Position numbers and translations under genes: made by a program
Part shown: positions 1 through 7,852 of the stretch, piece after piece
Layout of the letters: the number at the start of each line of letters is the position of its first letter
How positions within the stretch are numbered: position 1 is the first letter of the stretch
Notes under the pieces: generated by a model
Told to the model about the DNA's origin: nothing
The model's database searches: none
Seen by the model: only the letters and a program-made list of their open reading frames with translations
Assembly (NCBI GenBank): GCA_035447605.1
Contig: DAOTHJ010000004.1
Span: 1 to 64,000, forward strand
Source of the DNA: UMGS1668 sp035447605
Lineage (GTDB): Bacteria > Bacillota > Clostridia > Oscillospirales > Ruminococcaceae
DNA: 64,000 nt
Reading direction: 5' to 3'

Positions 1-2
1 CT

Positions 3-794
3 CAGGTCTCTCAGAACATTGTCGAACTGTGGAAGACTCTTGATTCCAACGGCATTGATGTCTGGGTCTGCTCCGCTTCTGCGACCGATCCGATCCGCGC
101 CGCCATCGACGTCTGGGGTCTGCATGACTCCGTTACCGGCGTGCTTGCCATGACCAACACTCTGGTCGACGGCAAATACGTCAATTCCTATGATTACGAG
201 ACCGGCTACGCCTGGCTGAACCAGGACGGCGCCTGGGTCAAGGGCGAAGTCGCCACCGGAGCCCAGACGCAGGGCATCGGGAAAGTGACCGCCATCAACA
301 ACGCCATCTATCCGACCTACGGCTACGGCCCGATCGCCGGCTTTATGGATTCCACCGGTGACTTCAACTTCTGCACCGAGTATAGCTCCCTGAAGTTCGT
401 CATCTGCTTCAACCGTGCTTCCCGCAAGATCACCGACGGCGGCGGCCTTGTTGCCGAAGTCGCGATCTACGAGAGAGATACCCTCGGCTATACCGATCTT
501 GCCACCGCCAATGCCGCCGGAGACACCTATTATGTCCTCCAGGGCCGCGATGAAAACGGTATGCGCACCCTCCGCAACAGCAACGCTACGCTGACCCTCG
601 GCGCCACCGAAGAGAAGCTCTTCAAGAACGAAGACAACCAGACTCAGCTCCAGTACATGATCGACAACCAGATGACCGTCAAGGATATTCTGGATACCTT
701 CGCGATCAAGACTGCCGCCGATGCCGAAGGCAACGTTCTGCTCCTCAAGTACGGCTTCCTCAAAGAGTACGCCGGTTATCACAACATTGCCTGA
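3..794 (+). CDS. HAD-superfamily phosphatase, 5' truncated by window edge
   Basis: The reading frame is open from the left edge and the true start lies outside the window. An internal ATG at 141 is unlikely to be the start because coding similarity continues upstream. The first visible segment (WKTLDSNGIDVWVCSAS) looks like the HAD motif II region, where a Ser or Thr ends a strand. GKVTAI near 289-306 fits the motif III lysine. GFMDSTGDFNF near 343 fits the acidic motif IV that binds magnesium. The family removes phosphate from small molecules, and the best resemblance is to phosphoserine or phosphorylcholine phosphatase-like HAD proteins. Substrate and any secretion signal cannot be judged without the N-terminus. 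A strong terminator follows directly. Confidence 0.6.
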   Translation, partial: QVSQNIVELWKTLDSNGIDVWVCSASATDPIRAAIDVWGLHDSVTGVLAMTNTLVDGKYVNSYDYETGYAWLNQDGAWVKGEVATGAQTQGIGKVTAINNAIYPTYGYGPIAGFMDSTGDFNFCTEYSSLKFVICFNRASRKITDGGGLVAEVAIYERDTLGYTDLATANAAGDTYYVLQGRDENGMRTLRNSNATLTLGATEEKLFKNEDNQTQLQYMIDNQMTVKDILDTFAIKTAADAEGNVLLLKYGFLKEYAGYHNIA

Positions 795-796
795 TT

Positions 797-848
797 CCCT
801 TTCGGGATTCAAAAAAGGCGGGACTTCGGTCCCGTCTTTTTTGTTTTT
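797..848 (+). terminator. Rho-independent terminator of the HAD gene
   Basis: A GGCGGGAC stem with a TTCG tetraloop and GTCCCGTC partner (817-836) is followed by a T-rich run. A smaller CCCTTTCGGG hairpin precedes it at 797-806. Confidence 0.85.
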
Positions 849-914
849 ATGAGGGCCATGTTCCGAATAGAAGAGGCGCCACAACGGGCAGGGAGTCTTG
901 GCATAAGTCTTTTT

Positions 915-1105
915 CTATAAGGCACCATAGCAGATAATGGGAAGCCCCGTCCCGGCGGAAACACCCGATACGGGAAGATCGCAAACCGGCAGGAAAAGAG
1001 CCCTCCCCTGCGGCGGAAATGCCCTGTACAGGAGACTATAAACCGGTAAGAGAAATTTCCTTCCCCACTGTGGAAATGCCCTGCACGGGTGGAGAGCCCT
1101 CCGGC
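915..1105. repeat. Imperfect tandem repeat, about 57-58 bp period
   Basis: The gene-free stretch 849-1169 is largely made of degenerate units. CGGAAACACCCGATACGGG at 956, CGGAAATGCCCTGTACAGG at 1014 and TGGAAATGCCCTGCACGGG at 1071 begin successive units spaced 58 and 57 bases. Each continues into an AAACCGGYAAG/CAGGA-like block. An older partial unit seems to lie at 915-955. No convincing gene is present on either strand; open frames here carry the repeat rather than protein-like sequence. Confidence 0.6.
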
Positions 1106-1164
1106 AGGCCTGCGATCCGTTCCCGGCGGCGACACGGCACACCCGGGTTCCTTGCATCCCAACA

Positions 1165-1200
1165 AAAAAGCCGGGGCACAAACCCCGGTTTTTTTCTTTT
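1165..1200. terminator. Bidirectional terminator after the SpoIID-domain gene
   Basis: CCGGGG and CCCCGG arms (1171-1188) flank a short loop. T-runs follow on the plus strand (1189-1200) and on the minus strand (plus-strand A-run 1164-1169). It closes the minus-strand transcript ending at 1207. Confidence 0.75.
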
Positions 1201-1206
1201 AAAGTT

Positions 1207-2490
1207 TTATTCTTCCATCGAGAGGTAGCAGTTGGAATAATAGTGGAGCAGAATCTTTTTGAAGCTCCAGCCGTCGTTGTTTGCGTAGTCGATCGCGCCG
1301 TACTGCGAGAGGCCGACGCCGTGGCCGTAGCCCTCGCATTCAAAGACGAGCTGGTCGGTCGAGCTCTTATAGCTGACGGTAAAGGCGGTCGATTTGAGCA
1401 CGGTGGAGCCGAGGCAGTTTTCCCGGAGCTTGCGGGCCGTGATGGTCGTATCGCCGAGCTGAATCTTATTGATATAATCGCTGTCCTCCCAGTAGCTGAG
1501 GATCTCGATCCAGTCACCGGGATCGCCCTCCAGATCGATGTCGAAGCTGTCGGAGACCTTTTCCGCAAACTCGTCCGCGTCAATCTTGAGGGTATAGGTT
1601 GAGGTGTCGTACTCGCTCTCCACCGGGAGCAGGTTGCGGTTTTCGTAGCCCCAGACCCATTCCGCGGCCGCTGTGACGCCGCAGGATTCGGCGCTGTATA
1701 CCGCGTAGATGTAGCCGTCGGACTGGTCATCCAGGATCACGCAGCCGATGACGGCCCGGACCGCGGCTTTGACGTCGGAGGTGACCGGCGTCTTGACATA
1801 GGCGGTCAGATTGTTGCCGCACCTTTTTATGTAGGTGAATGTGGCGACCGCGTGCGCCTTGATGGCCTCTTCAGGCCCGCCTCCGCCGATCTCCGCCATG
1901 ACGATCTGGCAGACGGCGTCGAATTCGGACATCTTTTTGCCGTTTACCGTGGCCGTGTTTTCCAGCGAGCTCTCATAATAAGGGCTTTCGTCCTCGAGAT
2001 CGGGGAGCTCGCTCTCCGCCTCGCTGTCTTCCTCTTCCTCCTCCGCCGCCGAAGAAGATTCCTTTCTCGGAACCTGGATGGATACCGACGAAGACGTCTT
2101 CTCGGATGCAGGCTCCGGCGCCGATGAGGATGCCGCCTCGGAGGAAGATTCCGGTGCCGATGAGGACGCCGCCTCGGAGGAAGATTCCGGTACCGACGAA
2201 GACGCCGCTTCAGACGAAGATTCCGGCGCCGATGAGGACGCCGCTTCGGACGAAGATTCCGGCGCCGACGAAGACGCCGCTTCGGACGAAGGTTCCTCTT
2301 CCGAGGAGGATTCCTCCGTGGAAAAAGATGCCGCGCCGGAGAAGCGTCCGCCGTTCAGGAAGGAATCAAACCACTCCCTCCCGGAGTCCGAGGTAAAATA
2401 GACGGCAAAGCCCGCTCCTGCGGCGAGCAGCAGCCCCAGCATCACCAGCAGGGGCACAATCAGTTTATGTTTCCATTTGCTTTTTAACAA
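1207..2490 (-). CDS. Membrane-anchored SpoIID/LytB-domain protein with Ser/Glu/Ala repeat linker
   Basis: The 427-residue protein has a short basic N-terminus, one transmembrane segment (about 10-32), a low-complexity linker (about 58-170) and a SpoIID/LytB domain (about 175-425). The linker is built of repeated SSSAPESSSEAA-type units. The domain shows the MAEIGGG segment carrying the family's conserved glutamate, AIKAHAVATFTYIKR, and the C-terminal GYGHGVGLSQYGA signature. SpoIID proteins are lytic transglycosylases acting on denuded glycan strands; LytB relatives enhance amidases. No other sporulation gene adjoins it, so a vegetative wall role is as likely as engulfment. It lies 118 bases downstream of the sortase fusion, whose tail has similar low-complexity sequence. 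Confidence 0.85.
   Translation of the reverse strand: MLKSKWKHKLIVPLLVMLGLLLAAGAGFAVYFTSDSGREWFDSFLNGGRFSGAASFSTEESSSEEEPSSEAASSSAPESSSEAASSSAPESSSEAASSSVPESSSEAASSSAPESSSEAASSSAPEPASEKTSSSVSIQVPRKESSSAAEEEEEDSEAESELPDLEDESPYYESSLENTATVNGKKMSEFDAVCQIVMAEIGGGGPEEAIKAHAVATFTYIKRCGNNLTAYVKTPVTSDVKAAVRAVIGCVILDDQSDGYIYAVYSAESCGVTAAAEWVWGYENRNLLPVESEYDTSTYTLKIDADEFAEKVSDSFDIDLEGDPGDWIEILSYWEDSDYINKIQLGDTTITARKLRENCLGSTVLKSTAFTVSYKSSTDQLVFECEGYGHGVGLSQYGAIDYANNDGWSFKKILLHYYSNCYLSMEE
2108..2300 (-). repeat. Coding tandem repeat (Ser/Glu/Ala/Pro linker) in SpoIID-domain gene
   Basis: Units of 36 bases encoding a 12-residue Ser-Glu-Ala-Ala-Ser-Ser-Ser-Ala/Val-Pro-Glu-Ser-Ser pattern recur about five times with synonymous differences. 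Such tracts usually form an extended, disordered spacer that lifts a domain off the membrane. Confidence 0.8.
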
Positions 2491-2608
2491 GCCGACCCCT
2501 CCTTTCTGATCACGGGGCTTCCGTCCGAAGAAGGCTTCTCGCCGATCCGGGAACGGAACTATATATAAGGGAAATCCCCGCGGCAGGAAGACGCGCGGGG
2601 ATATTTCT

Positions 2609-5146
2609 TTACTCTTCTCCGTCCGATGAAGTCATCATCTCGGAGGAAAGAGAGAGTCCGCTGCTGTGCAGCGATCCGGTGGAGACCTCCGGTACGGCCG
2701 AAATCGGTGCGGTGGACGACTCCGGTGTCGATGAGGATGCGGGGATCGATGAAGATTCCGGGATCGACGAGGACTCTGGCACCGACGAGGATTCCGGTAT
2801 CGACGAGGACTCCGGCACCGACGAGGATTCCGGTATCGACGAGGACTCCGGCGCCGACGACGACTCCGCCTTGGAGGAGGATTCTGCTTTGGAAGACGAT
2901 TCCGTCTTGGAGGAAGATTCCGCTTTGGAAGAAGAGGATTTTTCCTCTTCGCTCTCCTCTTCCTCGCTCTCCTCCGCCTCCGAGCTGGTTTCAACCTCAT
3001 AGACCGCATCCGAATCGGCGGCCTGATTCTGGGAGATGGCCGTATACCAGGCTTCCGGCATCAGCGGATTCGGATTGTAGTAGGCCACAGAGGTATCGAT
3101 CGCGCTGGTATCTTCGCCGTCCCGGACCATTCTGGCAAGGATCACGAAACGGGCATCCTTGAAATCGTAGGAACAGGTCGAGAGCGTCAGATAAGTGTCG
3201 CTCGCGTCGTAATCGACGCCCGTCACGATCAGGGTGCGCTTGCCGATTTCGGAGACGAACTCCTCCTTGGCGGTTTCGCTCTTCGCGTTGATGAAGTTGG
3301 TGTAATCCCAGATCGGGCCGTCTTTTTCGTAAGCGTTCGTGATGATGATGCCCACGACCAGCCAGTCATGCTCCTCGTAGATCGTATCGAAGTGGATCAG
3401 CGGGTGCTGTTTATAATATTTCAGTTTCTCGTAGCTCAGGAGCTCGCTGAACATCTGGCCGTCGTCATAAATGTTGTGGCCGTAGATGATCAGGTTGTCG
3501 CTCATATCGTCCGGCAGGGCACCGCAGCGGTAATCCAGGAACGGCGTGCCGTAGAGGGTGTATTCGCTGTAAAAATCCCTGCGGAGGTAATACTGGCCCT
3601 TTTTGCCGTCGTAGCCCGGCTCCGTTGTCTGCATGATCGGGTAATCCACGTTGGTTCCGTCAATGGAGAGATAGCCGATCAGATCGTTGTTGAGCTCATA
3701 AAGGGCGGCATACTGGGGCAGACATTCGTAGCCGTTCGGCAGCTCAACCGCGTCGCCCGTGATTCCGACCAGGGAACGCAGGCTGGAGGCGAGCTTCTTC
3801 TGCGCCGAGGAATCCAGCAGCTGGGAGCCCAGATACCCCATCGAGCCGGCAAACACCAGCACGCAGAGATAGAATACGCCTTTCCGCAGAAGTTCGGCCT
3901 TGGAATCCCCTTTCATCGGGATGAATCTCGCGTACCATTTGCGCCTCGGCTGTTTGGAACGGAAGCGCGCTTTTCCGGAGATGGCGTCCTTGAGCGGAAC
4001 CGCGTCCGCCAGCGTCTTCGGATAGGCGGAAGCCGCGGCCCGGGCCAGATGCATCAGGGTAAACTCCGCGGCGGACACGAGCGCCCCCGTGCCCTCCTTC
4101 GGCAGATCGATATGTTCGGTCCAGACGTTGTTTCCGATGGCCACGGCGACCTCCGCGCCCTTCTCCGGGGCGTTTTCGGATGCCGCGATGGAAAGCCCGA
4201 TTCCGGCGCCGAATTTTTTACAAACCTCACCCGCAAGCAGGGCCGCGGTCCAGGGGCTTGAGGCGCCGTATTTACGAATCAGCTTCTCCGGGGAGCCAAG
4301 GCTGGCCGCATCCGGCGCCGCCGCGATAAACGGCGAGCCATAGCGCCCCGCAGCGCCGAGACGCCGCAGCCCGGCAAGGGAAACTCCGTTGACGGCGATC
4401 GCCGCGGAGAGCCCCTTGCGGGAGAGTTCCTGTTCCAGCGCCTGGCCGACGTTTTCCACGTCGATGCCGTAGACCGCTTTGCCGAGCTTGCCGCTGATCA
4501 GCTTGAGGCCGGCAAAGGCGGATTCCGCGGCGAGCTCCCTTGTCGCCCCGGTCGCAAAGATCTGGATGGCGGTTTCGGGACCGTCGCCAAAGACCGCAAT
4601 GATCGGATTCTGCTGGTCAAAATACCGGAGCACCGCGTCGGAGACCTCTTTTTCGCTCATGCCGAGCGTACGCACGCTCCGCAGGGAGTACTGCCATCCG
4701 GCGAATTCGGCAAGATATCTTGAAACCTTATGTACCAGCAGCGACGGAAGCGCCGCCGGATCCGACGGGAGCAAAATGATGCACTGAGTGCCCGCAGAAA
4801 TTGCACAGCCGGAGATGCCGCCGACCGGACTGCTGAGAATCGATGCGCCCTCCGGGAACAGCTCACCATGCTTCATAACCGTGCGGAACCCGATGGCGGC
4901 GGAGACGGCGGTGACCGCCAGATTCTCCGCAGCATCCCCCATTCCGCCGGTCAAAATCAACACATTCACTGCGGACAGGGCCTCCGCGACGATTTTATGG
5001 ACCGTGAGCTTGTCCGCAGGGACGATACTTTCCTGTGCAGCTTCCATGCCCAATGCGGAAAGTTCCTTTTGGATCAGCTCGATCGACCGCGAAAGCTGCT
5101 TTTTAGCATCTTCCCCACGGCCGATCCCAATAATGCCGGCACGCAT
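2609..5146 (-). CDS. CinA-like protein fused to class B sortase with Ser/Glu/Pro-rich tail
   Basis: The 845-residue protein joins three parts. Residues 1-375 follow the whole CinA order: a MoCF-like nucleotide fold with LILTGGMGDAAEN (64-74), a linker domain with NPIIAVFGDG (180-189), and a C-terminal CinA domain whose usual TAESCTGG segment reads IAVNGVSLAG (250-259), so the deamidase serine motif appears lost. A helix at about 423-445 spans the membrane. Residues 475-675 are a class B sortase with YGHN (H557), LSTCSYDF (C658) and R666, the expected catalytic triad. The tail (718-845) is acidic and then repeats SSSxPE units. Topology should place the CinA part in the cytoplasm and the sortase outside. 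It follows thiI by 56 bases. Sortase activity is well supported; the role of the CinA part is unknown. Confidence 0.85.
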   Translation of the reverse strand: MRAGIIGIGRGEDAKKQLSRSIELIQKELSALGMEAAQESIVPADKLTVHKIVAEALSAVNVLILTGGMGDAAENLAVTAVSAAIGFRTVMKHGELFPEGASILSSPVGGISGCAISAGTQCIILLPSDPAALPSLLVHKVSRYLAEFAGWQYSLRSVRTLGMSEKEVSDAVLRYFDQQNPIIAVFGDGPETAIQIFATGATRELAAESAFAGLKLISGKLGKAVYGIDVENVGQALEQELSRKGLSAAIAVNGVSLAGLRRLGAAGRYGSPFIAAAPDAASLGSPEKLIRKYGASSPWTAALLAGEVCKKFGAGIGLSIAASENAPEKGAEVAVAIGNNVWTEHIDLPKEGTGALVSAAEFTLMHLARAAASAYPKTLADAVPLKDAISGKARFRSKQPRRKWYARFIPMKGDSKAELLRKGVFYLCVLVFAGSMGYLGSQLLDSSAQKKLASSLRSLVGITGDAVELPNGYECLPQYAALYELNNDLIGYLSIDGTNVDYPIMQTTEPGYDGKKGQYYLRRDFYSEYTLYGTPFLDYRCGALPDDMSDNLIIYGHNIYDDGQMFSELLSYEKLKYYKQHPLIHFDTIYEEHDWLVVGIIITNAYEKDGPIWDYTNFINAKSETAKEEFVSEIGKRTLIVTGVDYDASDTYLTLSTCSYDFKDARFVILARMVRDGEDTSAIDTSVAYYNPNPLMPEAWYTAISQNQAADSDAVYEVETSSEAEESEEEESEEEKSSSSKAESSSKTESSSKAESSSKAESSSAPESSSIPESSSVPESSSIPESSSVPESSSIPESSSIPASSSTPESSTAPISAVPEVSTGSLHSSGLSLSSEMMTSSDGEE
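2690..2960 (-). repeat. Coding tandem repeat (SSSIPE/SSSVPE/SSKAES units) in sortase tail
   Basis: Repeated 18- to 36-base units encode Ser-Ser-Ser-Ile/Val-Pro-Glu and Ser-Ser-Lys-Ala/Thr-Glu patterns at the C-terminus. The composition closely resembles the linker repeat of the next gene downstream. Confidence 0.8.
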
Positions 5147-5202
5147 GAAACCATCTCCCCTTTCTGTTTGAAATAATATCGGAAATTCTCCTTGCGGAGA
5201 AA

Positions 5203-6375
5203 TTATACGCCATATTTGAGCCTTGTGTGCGTGACCGTGCAGCGCTCCAGCAACGCCGGGATATCGAGCGCTTTTTCGGCCTCCTCGATCATCTCGATGG
5301 TCGGCCTCGTGCGCGGATGCCGCGGCGTAAAGACCGTGCAGCAGTCCTCATAGGGCAGGATCGACGTCTCAAAGGTGCCGATCCTCTGGGCGATCTCCAC
5401 GATCTCTTGTTTATCCATGCCGATCAGCGGCCGGAAAACCGGAATGTCGCAGACCGCGTCGGTGCAGGCGATGGCCGGAAGCGTCTGGCTCGCCACCTGC
5501 GCGAGGCTTTCGCCCGTGATGAGGGCTCCGCAGCCCTCCTTCTCCGCGAGACGGAGCGCCACCCGCATCATGAAGCGCCGCATGATGACCGTAAACAGTT
5601 CCTCCGGGCAGTTGCGCTTGATCTCCTCCTGAATCTCCGTAAAGGCCGCGGAGAAGAGATCGATCTTGCCGCAGTAATCGCAGAGCTGCTGGGCCAGCGT
5701 TTTGACCTTGAGCCACGCGCGCTCGCCAGTATAGGGCGGGGACTGAAAATGCAGCGCCTCCACCTCGAGGCCGCGTTTCGCCATCATGTAGCCGGCGACC
5801 GGGCTGTCGATGCCGCCCGAAAGCAGCAGCAGCGCCTTGCCCGAGGTGCCGACCGGCATGCCTCCCGCGCCGGGAAGCTGATTGCCGTGGATGTAGGCGG
5901 CGCGCTCCCGGATCTCGACCATCACGACGATATCCGGATGGTTGACGTCCACTTTAAGGTGAGGGAACCGCTCCAGCAAAACGCCCCCGAGCTCCCGGCT
6001 GATCTCCGGAGAGGTCATCGGAAAGCTCTTATCCGAGCGCTTTGCCTCCACTTTAAAAGTGCGGCATTTCGTCAGAATATCTGCAAGATAAATTTTTGCA
6101 GTTTCTGCAAGATCCGGAAAATTTTTTTCCGCCGCGGCGGCACGTGTCAGCGCCACAATCCCGAAGATCTTTTGCAGGCGGCTGACCGTCTCGTCGAGGT
6201 CGATGTCCTCGCTCTGCGGCTCGATATAGAGCGTGGACTGGCTTTTCTTGTAGGAAAACTCGCCCAGATCGGCGATGCGGCGCCGGCAGTTGCTGAGCAG
6301 GCTGTCCTCAAACCCCGATTTGTTGAGACCCTTGAGCGCGATCTCTCCGCATTTGAGTAAAATAATCTCATTCAT
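5203..6375 (-). CDS. thiI: tRNA 4-thiouridine synthase ThiI
   Basis: ThiI activates tRNA uridine-8 by adenylation and accepts persulfide sulfur for 4-thiouridine; in some bacteria it also supplies sulfur for thiamine thiazole. The 390-residue protein shows an N-terminal ferredoxin-like/THUMP region (about 1-165), the PP-loop LLLSGGIDSPVAGYM (about 183-197) and a C-terminal DCCTVFTPRHPRT segment. There is no rhodanese domain, as in many Gram-positive forms, so sulfur must arrive by another route. The gene directly downstream of a cysteine desulfurase fits that supply. Its 5' region follows a decayed tail copy of that desulfurase. Confidence 0.95.
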   Translation of the reverse strand: MNEIILLKCGEIALKGLNKSGFEDSLLSNCRRRIADLGEFSYKKSQSTLYIEPQSEDIDLDETVSRLQKIFGIVALTRAAAAEKNFPDLAETAKIYLADILTKCRTFKVEAKRSDKSFPMTSPEISRELGGVLLERFPHLKVDVNHPDIVVMVEIRERAAYIHGNQLPGAGGMPVGTSGKALLLLSGGIDSPVAGYMMAKRGLEVEALHFQSPPYTGERAWLKVKTLAQQLCDYCGKIDLFSAAFTEIQEEIKRNCPEELFTVIMRRFMMRVALRLAEKEGCGALITGESLAQVASQTLPAIACTDAVCDIPVFRPLIGMDKQEIVEIAQRIGTFETSILPYEDCCTVFTPRHPRTRPTIEMIEEAEKALDIPALLERCTVTHTRLKYGV

Positions 6376-6410
6376 ACCGATCTTTCACTTTCCACTTTCC
6401 AGTCAAACGA

Positions 6411-6550
6411 TTACCGGCAGAGCCTCTGCACGGCCTCCGGATGGCTTCTGCGAGCGCACCCGCATCCTCCGGGGTATTTTCCCTGCTGCAACTGACGCGC
6501 AGGGCGCTGTCCACCCGGATCGCATCCGTTACGTCCGGCGGCAGACCCAT
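6411..6550 (-). pseudogene. Decayed tandem copy of the cysteine desulfurase 3' end
   Basis: This stretch repeats the last 40 or so codons of the gene ending at 6550. By eye there are about ten mismatches, one deleted base near 6438 that shifts the frame, and a 15-base insertion near 6518. On the minus strand it still reads VDSALRVSCSRENTPEDAGALAEAI before the frame breaks, against VDSALRVSYGRENTPEDADALAEAI in the gene. The period is about 139 bases. It lacks the PLP and catalytic regions and cannot encode an enzyme. Confidence 0.85.
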
Positions 6551-7683
6551 CACCGGCAGAGTTTCTGCACGGCCTCCCGGATGGCTTCCGCGAGCGCATC
6601 CGCATCCTCCGGGGTATTTTCCCTGCCGTAACTGACGCGCAGGGCGCTGTCCACCCGCTCCGGCGGCAGATTCATGGCCCGAAGCACATGGCTCTTCGCC
6701 CCTTTGGCGCAGGCCGAACCGCTGGAGAGATAGATGCCCTTTTCCTCAAGGAAATGGAGCATGATCTCGCTGCGGATGCCCGGAACGGAGAGATTGATGA
6801 TGCCGGGGAACGCATCCTCCGGGGAGTTGCGGAAAACCCCTGGGATTCCCTGAAGATCTTCAAACAGGCGGCGCTCAAACTCCTCCGCGGATGCCCGGAG
6901 CCGCGGCATATCCGCCTTGGCCTTCTCCGCCGCAGCGCCGAACGCCGCAATCAGAGGCACCGCCTCCGTACCGGCGCGGATTCGCTTTTCCTGCTCGCCC
7001 CCTAGACTCCGCGCGGCAACCCGGCAGCCCTTTCGCATCCAGAGCGCGCCGCAGCCTTTCGGCCCGCCGATCTTGTGCGCGGTGATCGTCACAAGGTCGG
7101 CTCCCAGTTTGTCGGCGCGGAACGGCAGCTTGCAAAACGCCTGCACCGCGTCGGTGTGCACCGTGACTTCCGGATTTTTCTCCTTCGCGGCGGCGGCGAT
7201 CTCCCGGATCGGATTGACCGCGCCGATCTCGTTGTTCATCAGCATGACCGTGACGAGAATCGTCTTTTCGCCGACCGCCCCGGCCACCATCTCCGGCGTG
7301 ACGATGCCGGAAGCATCCGGCTTCAGATAGGTGACGGAGAAGCCCTCTCCCTCAAGATATTTTAGAGATTCCATGACGGAGTCGTGCTCGTAGGCGGAGG
7401 CGACGATCTCGCTGCCGCGGCGCCTCTTTGCCAAAGCGGTGCCGATCACGGCGAGGTTGTTGGCCTCCGTGCCGCCGGAAGTAAAAACGAGGCCCTCCGC
7501 ATCCGCACCGAGCGCCGCGGCGATCTTTCCGCGGGCCTCCGTCATGACCTGCTCCGCCTCGATGCCCTTTTTATGGAGCGAGGAGGGGTTGCCGTAGATC
7601 TCGGTCATCACCCGGTATGCGGCGTCGGCGGCCTCGGGATAGACCCGCGTCGTCGCGCTGTTGTCGAGATAGATCTCCCGCAT
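6550..7683 (-). CDS. Cysteine desulfurase (NifS/IscS class)
   Basis: This PLP enzyme takes sulfur from cysteine as an enzyme-bound persulfide, giving alanine. The protein has 377 residues. K204 in TAHKIGGPKG should bind PLP, and C325 in SSGSACAKG is the persulfide cysteine; H100 in AYEHDSV is the usual PLP-stacking histidine. The start at 7683 is chosen because AAGGAAG lies at good distance and similarity begins at MREIYLDNSATT; a longer frame to 7809 would run through the promoter. The gene is followed by thiI, so it is probably the sulfur donor for 4-thiouridine. The C-terminal 40 codons are duplicated downstream. Confidence 0.93.
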   Translation of the reverse strand: MREIYLDNSATTRVYPEAADAAYRVMTEIYGNPSSLHKKGIEAEQVMTEARGKIAAALGADAEGLVFTSGGTEANNLAVIGTALAKRRRGSEIVASAYEHDSVMESLKYLEGEGFSVTYLKPDASGIVTPEMVAGAVGEKTILVTVMLMNNEIGAVNPIREIAAAAKEKNPEVTVHTDAVQAFCKLPFRADKLGADLVTITAHKIGGPKGCGALWMRKGCRVAARSLGGEQEKRIRAGTEAVPLIAAFGAAAEKAKADMPRLRASAEEFERRLFEDLQGIPGVFRNSPEDAFPGIINLSVPGIRSEIMLHFLEEKGIYLSSGSACAKGAKSHVLRAMNLPPERVDSALRVSYGRENTPEDADALAEAIREAVQKLCR

Positions 7684-7725
7684 GGTTTCCGCTTCCTTTT
7701 CGCACAAACTCCCATTATCTTTTGT

Positions 7726-7755
7726 ATTATACAATAAAACCATCTTCCCCTGCAA
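7726..7755 (-). promoter_or_regulatory. Promoter of cysteine desulfurase-thiI
   Basis: Minus-strand TTGCAG (7750-7755), an 18-base spacer and a perfect TATAAT (7726-7731) lie about 45 bases upstream of the start codon. Confidence 0.7.
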
Positions 7756-7807
7756 GGCCCCTCCGGGCAATGTAACAAAACTGTATCCTCTGTCACGCAT
7801 GGGAAAC

Positions 7808-7840
7808 AAAAAAAGGACGGTTTCCCGTCCTTTTTGTCTT
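7808..7840 (-). terminator. Terminator of rpsO-pnp
   Basis: GGACGG and CCGTCC arms around a short loop (7815-7830) are flanked by A- and T-runs, so the structure can end transcription in either direction. It lies just beyond the pnp stop codon. Confidence 0.85.
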
Positions 7841-7852
7841 TTTTAAGCGATT

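Noticed and set aside
915..1105. Possible CRISPR-like array in the first gap
   Set aside because: Units are degenerate along their whole length with no conserved repeat/variable spacer division, and no cas gene is present.
2078..2401. Asp/Glu- and Arg-rich frames opposite the Ser-rich repeats
   Set aside because: They are simple complements of repeated Ser/Glu/Ala codons and have no start context.
2690..2960. Possible CRISPR array because of regular short repeats
   Set aside because: The repeats are contiguous, lack unique spacers and lie in frame within the sortase gene.
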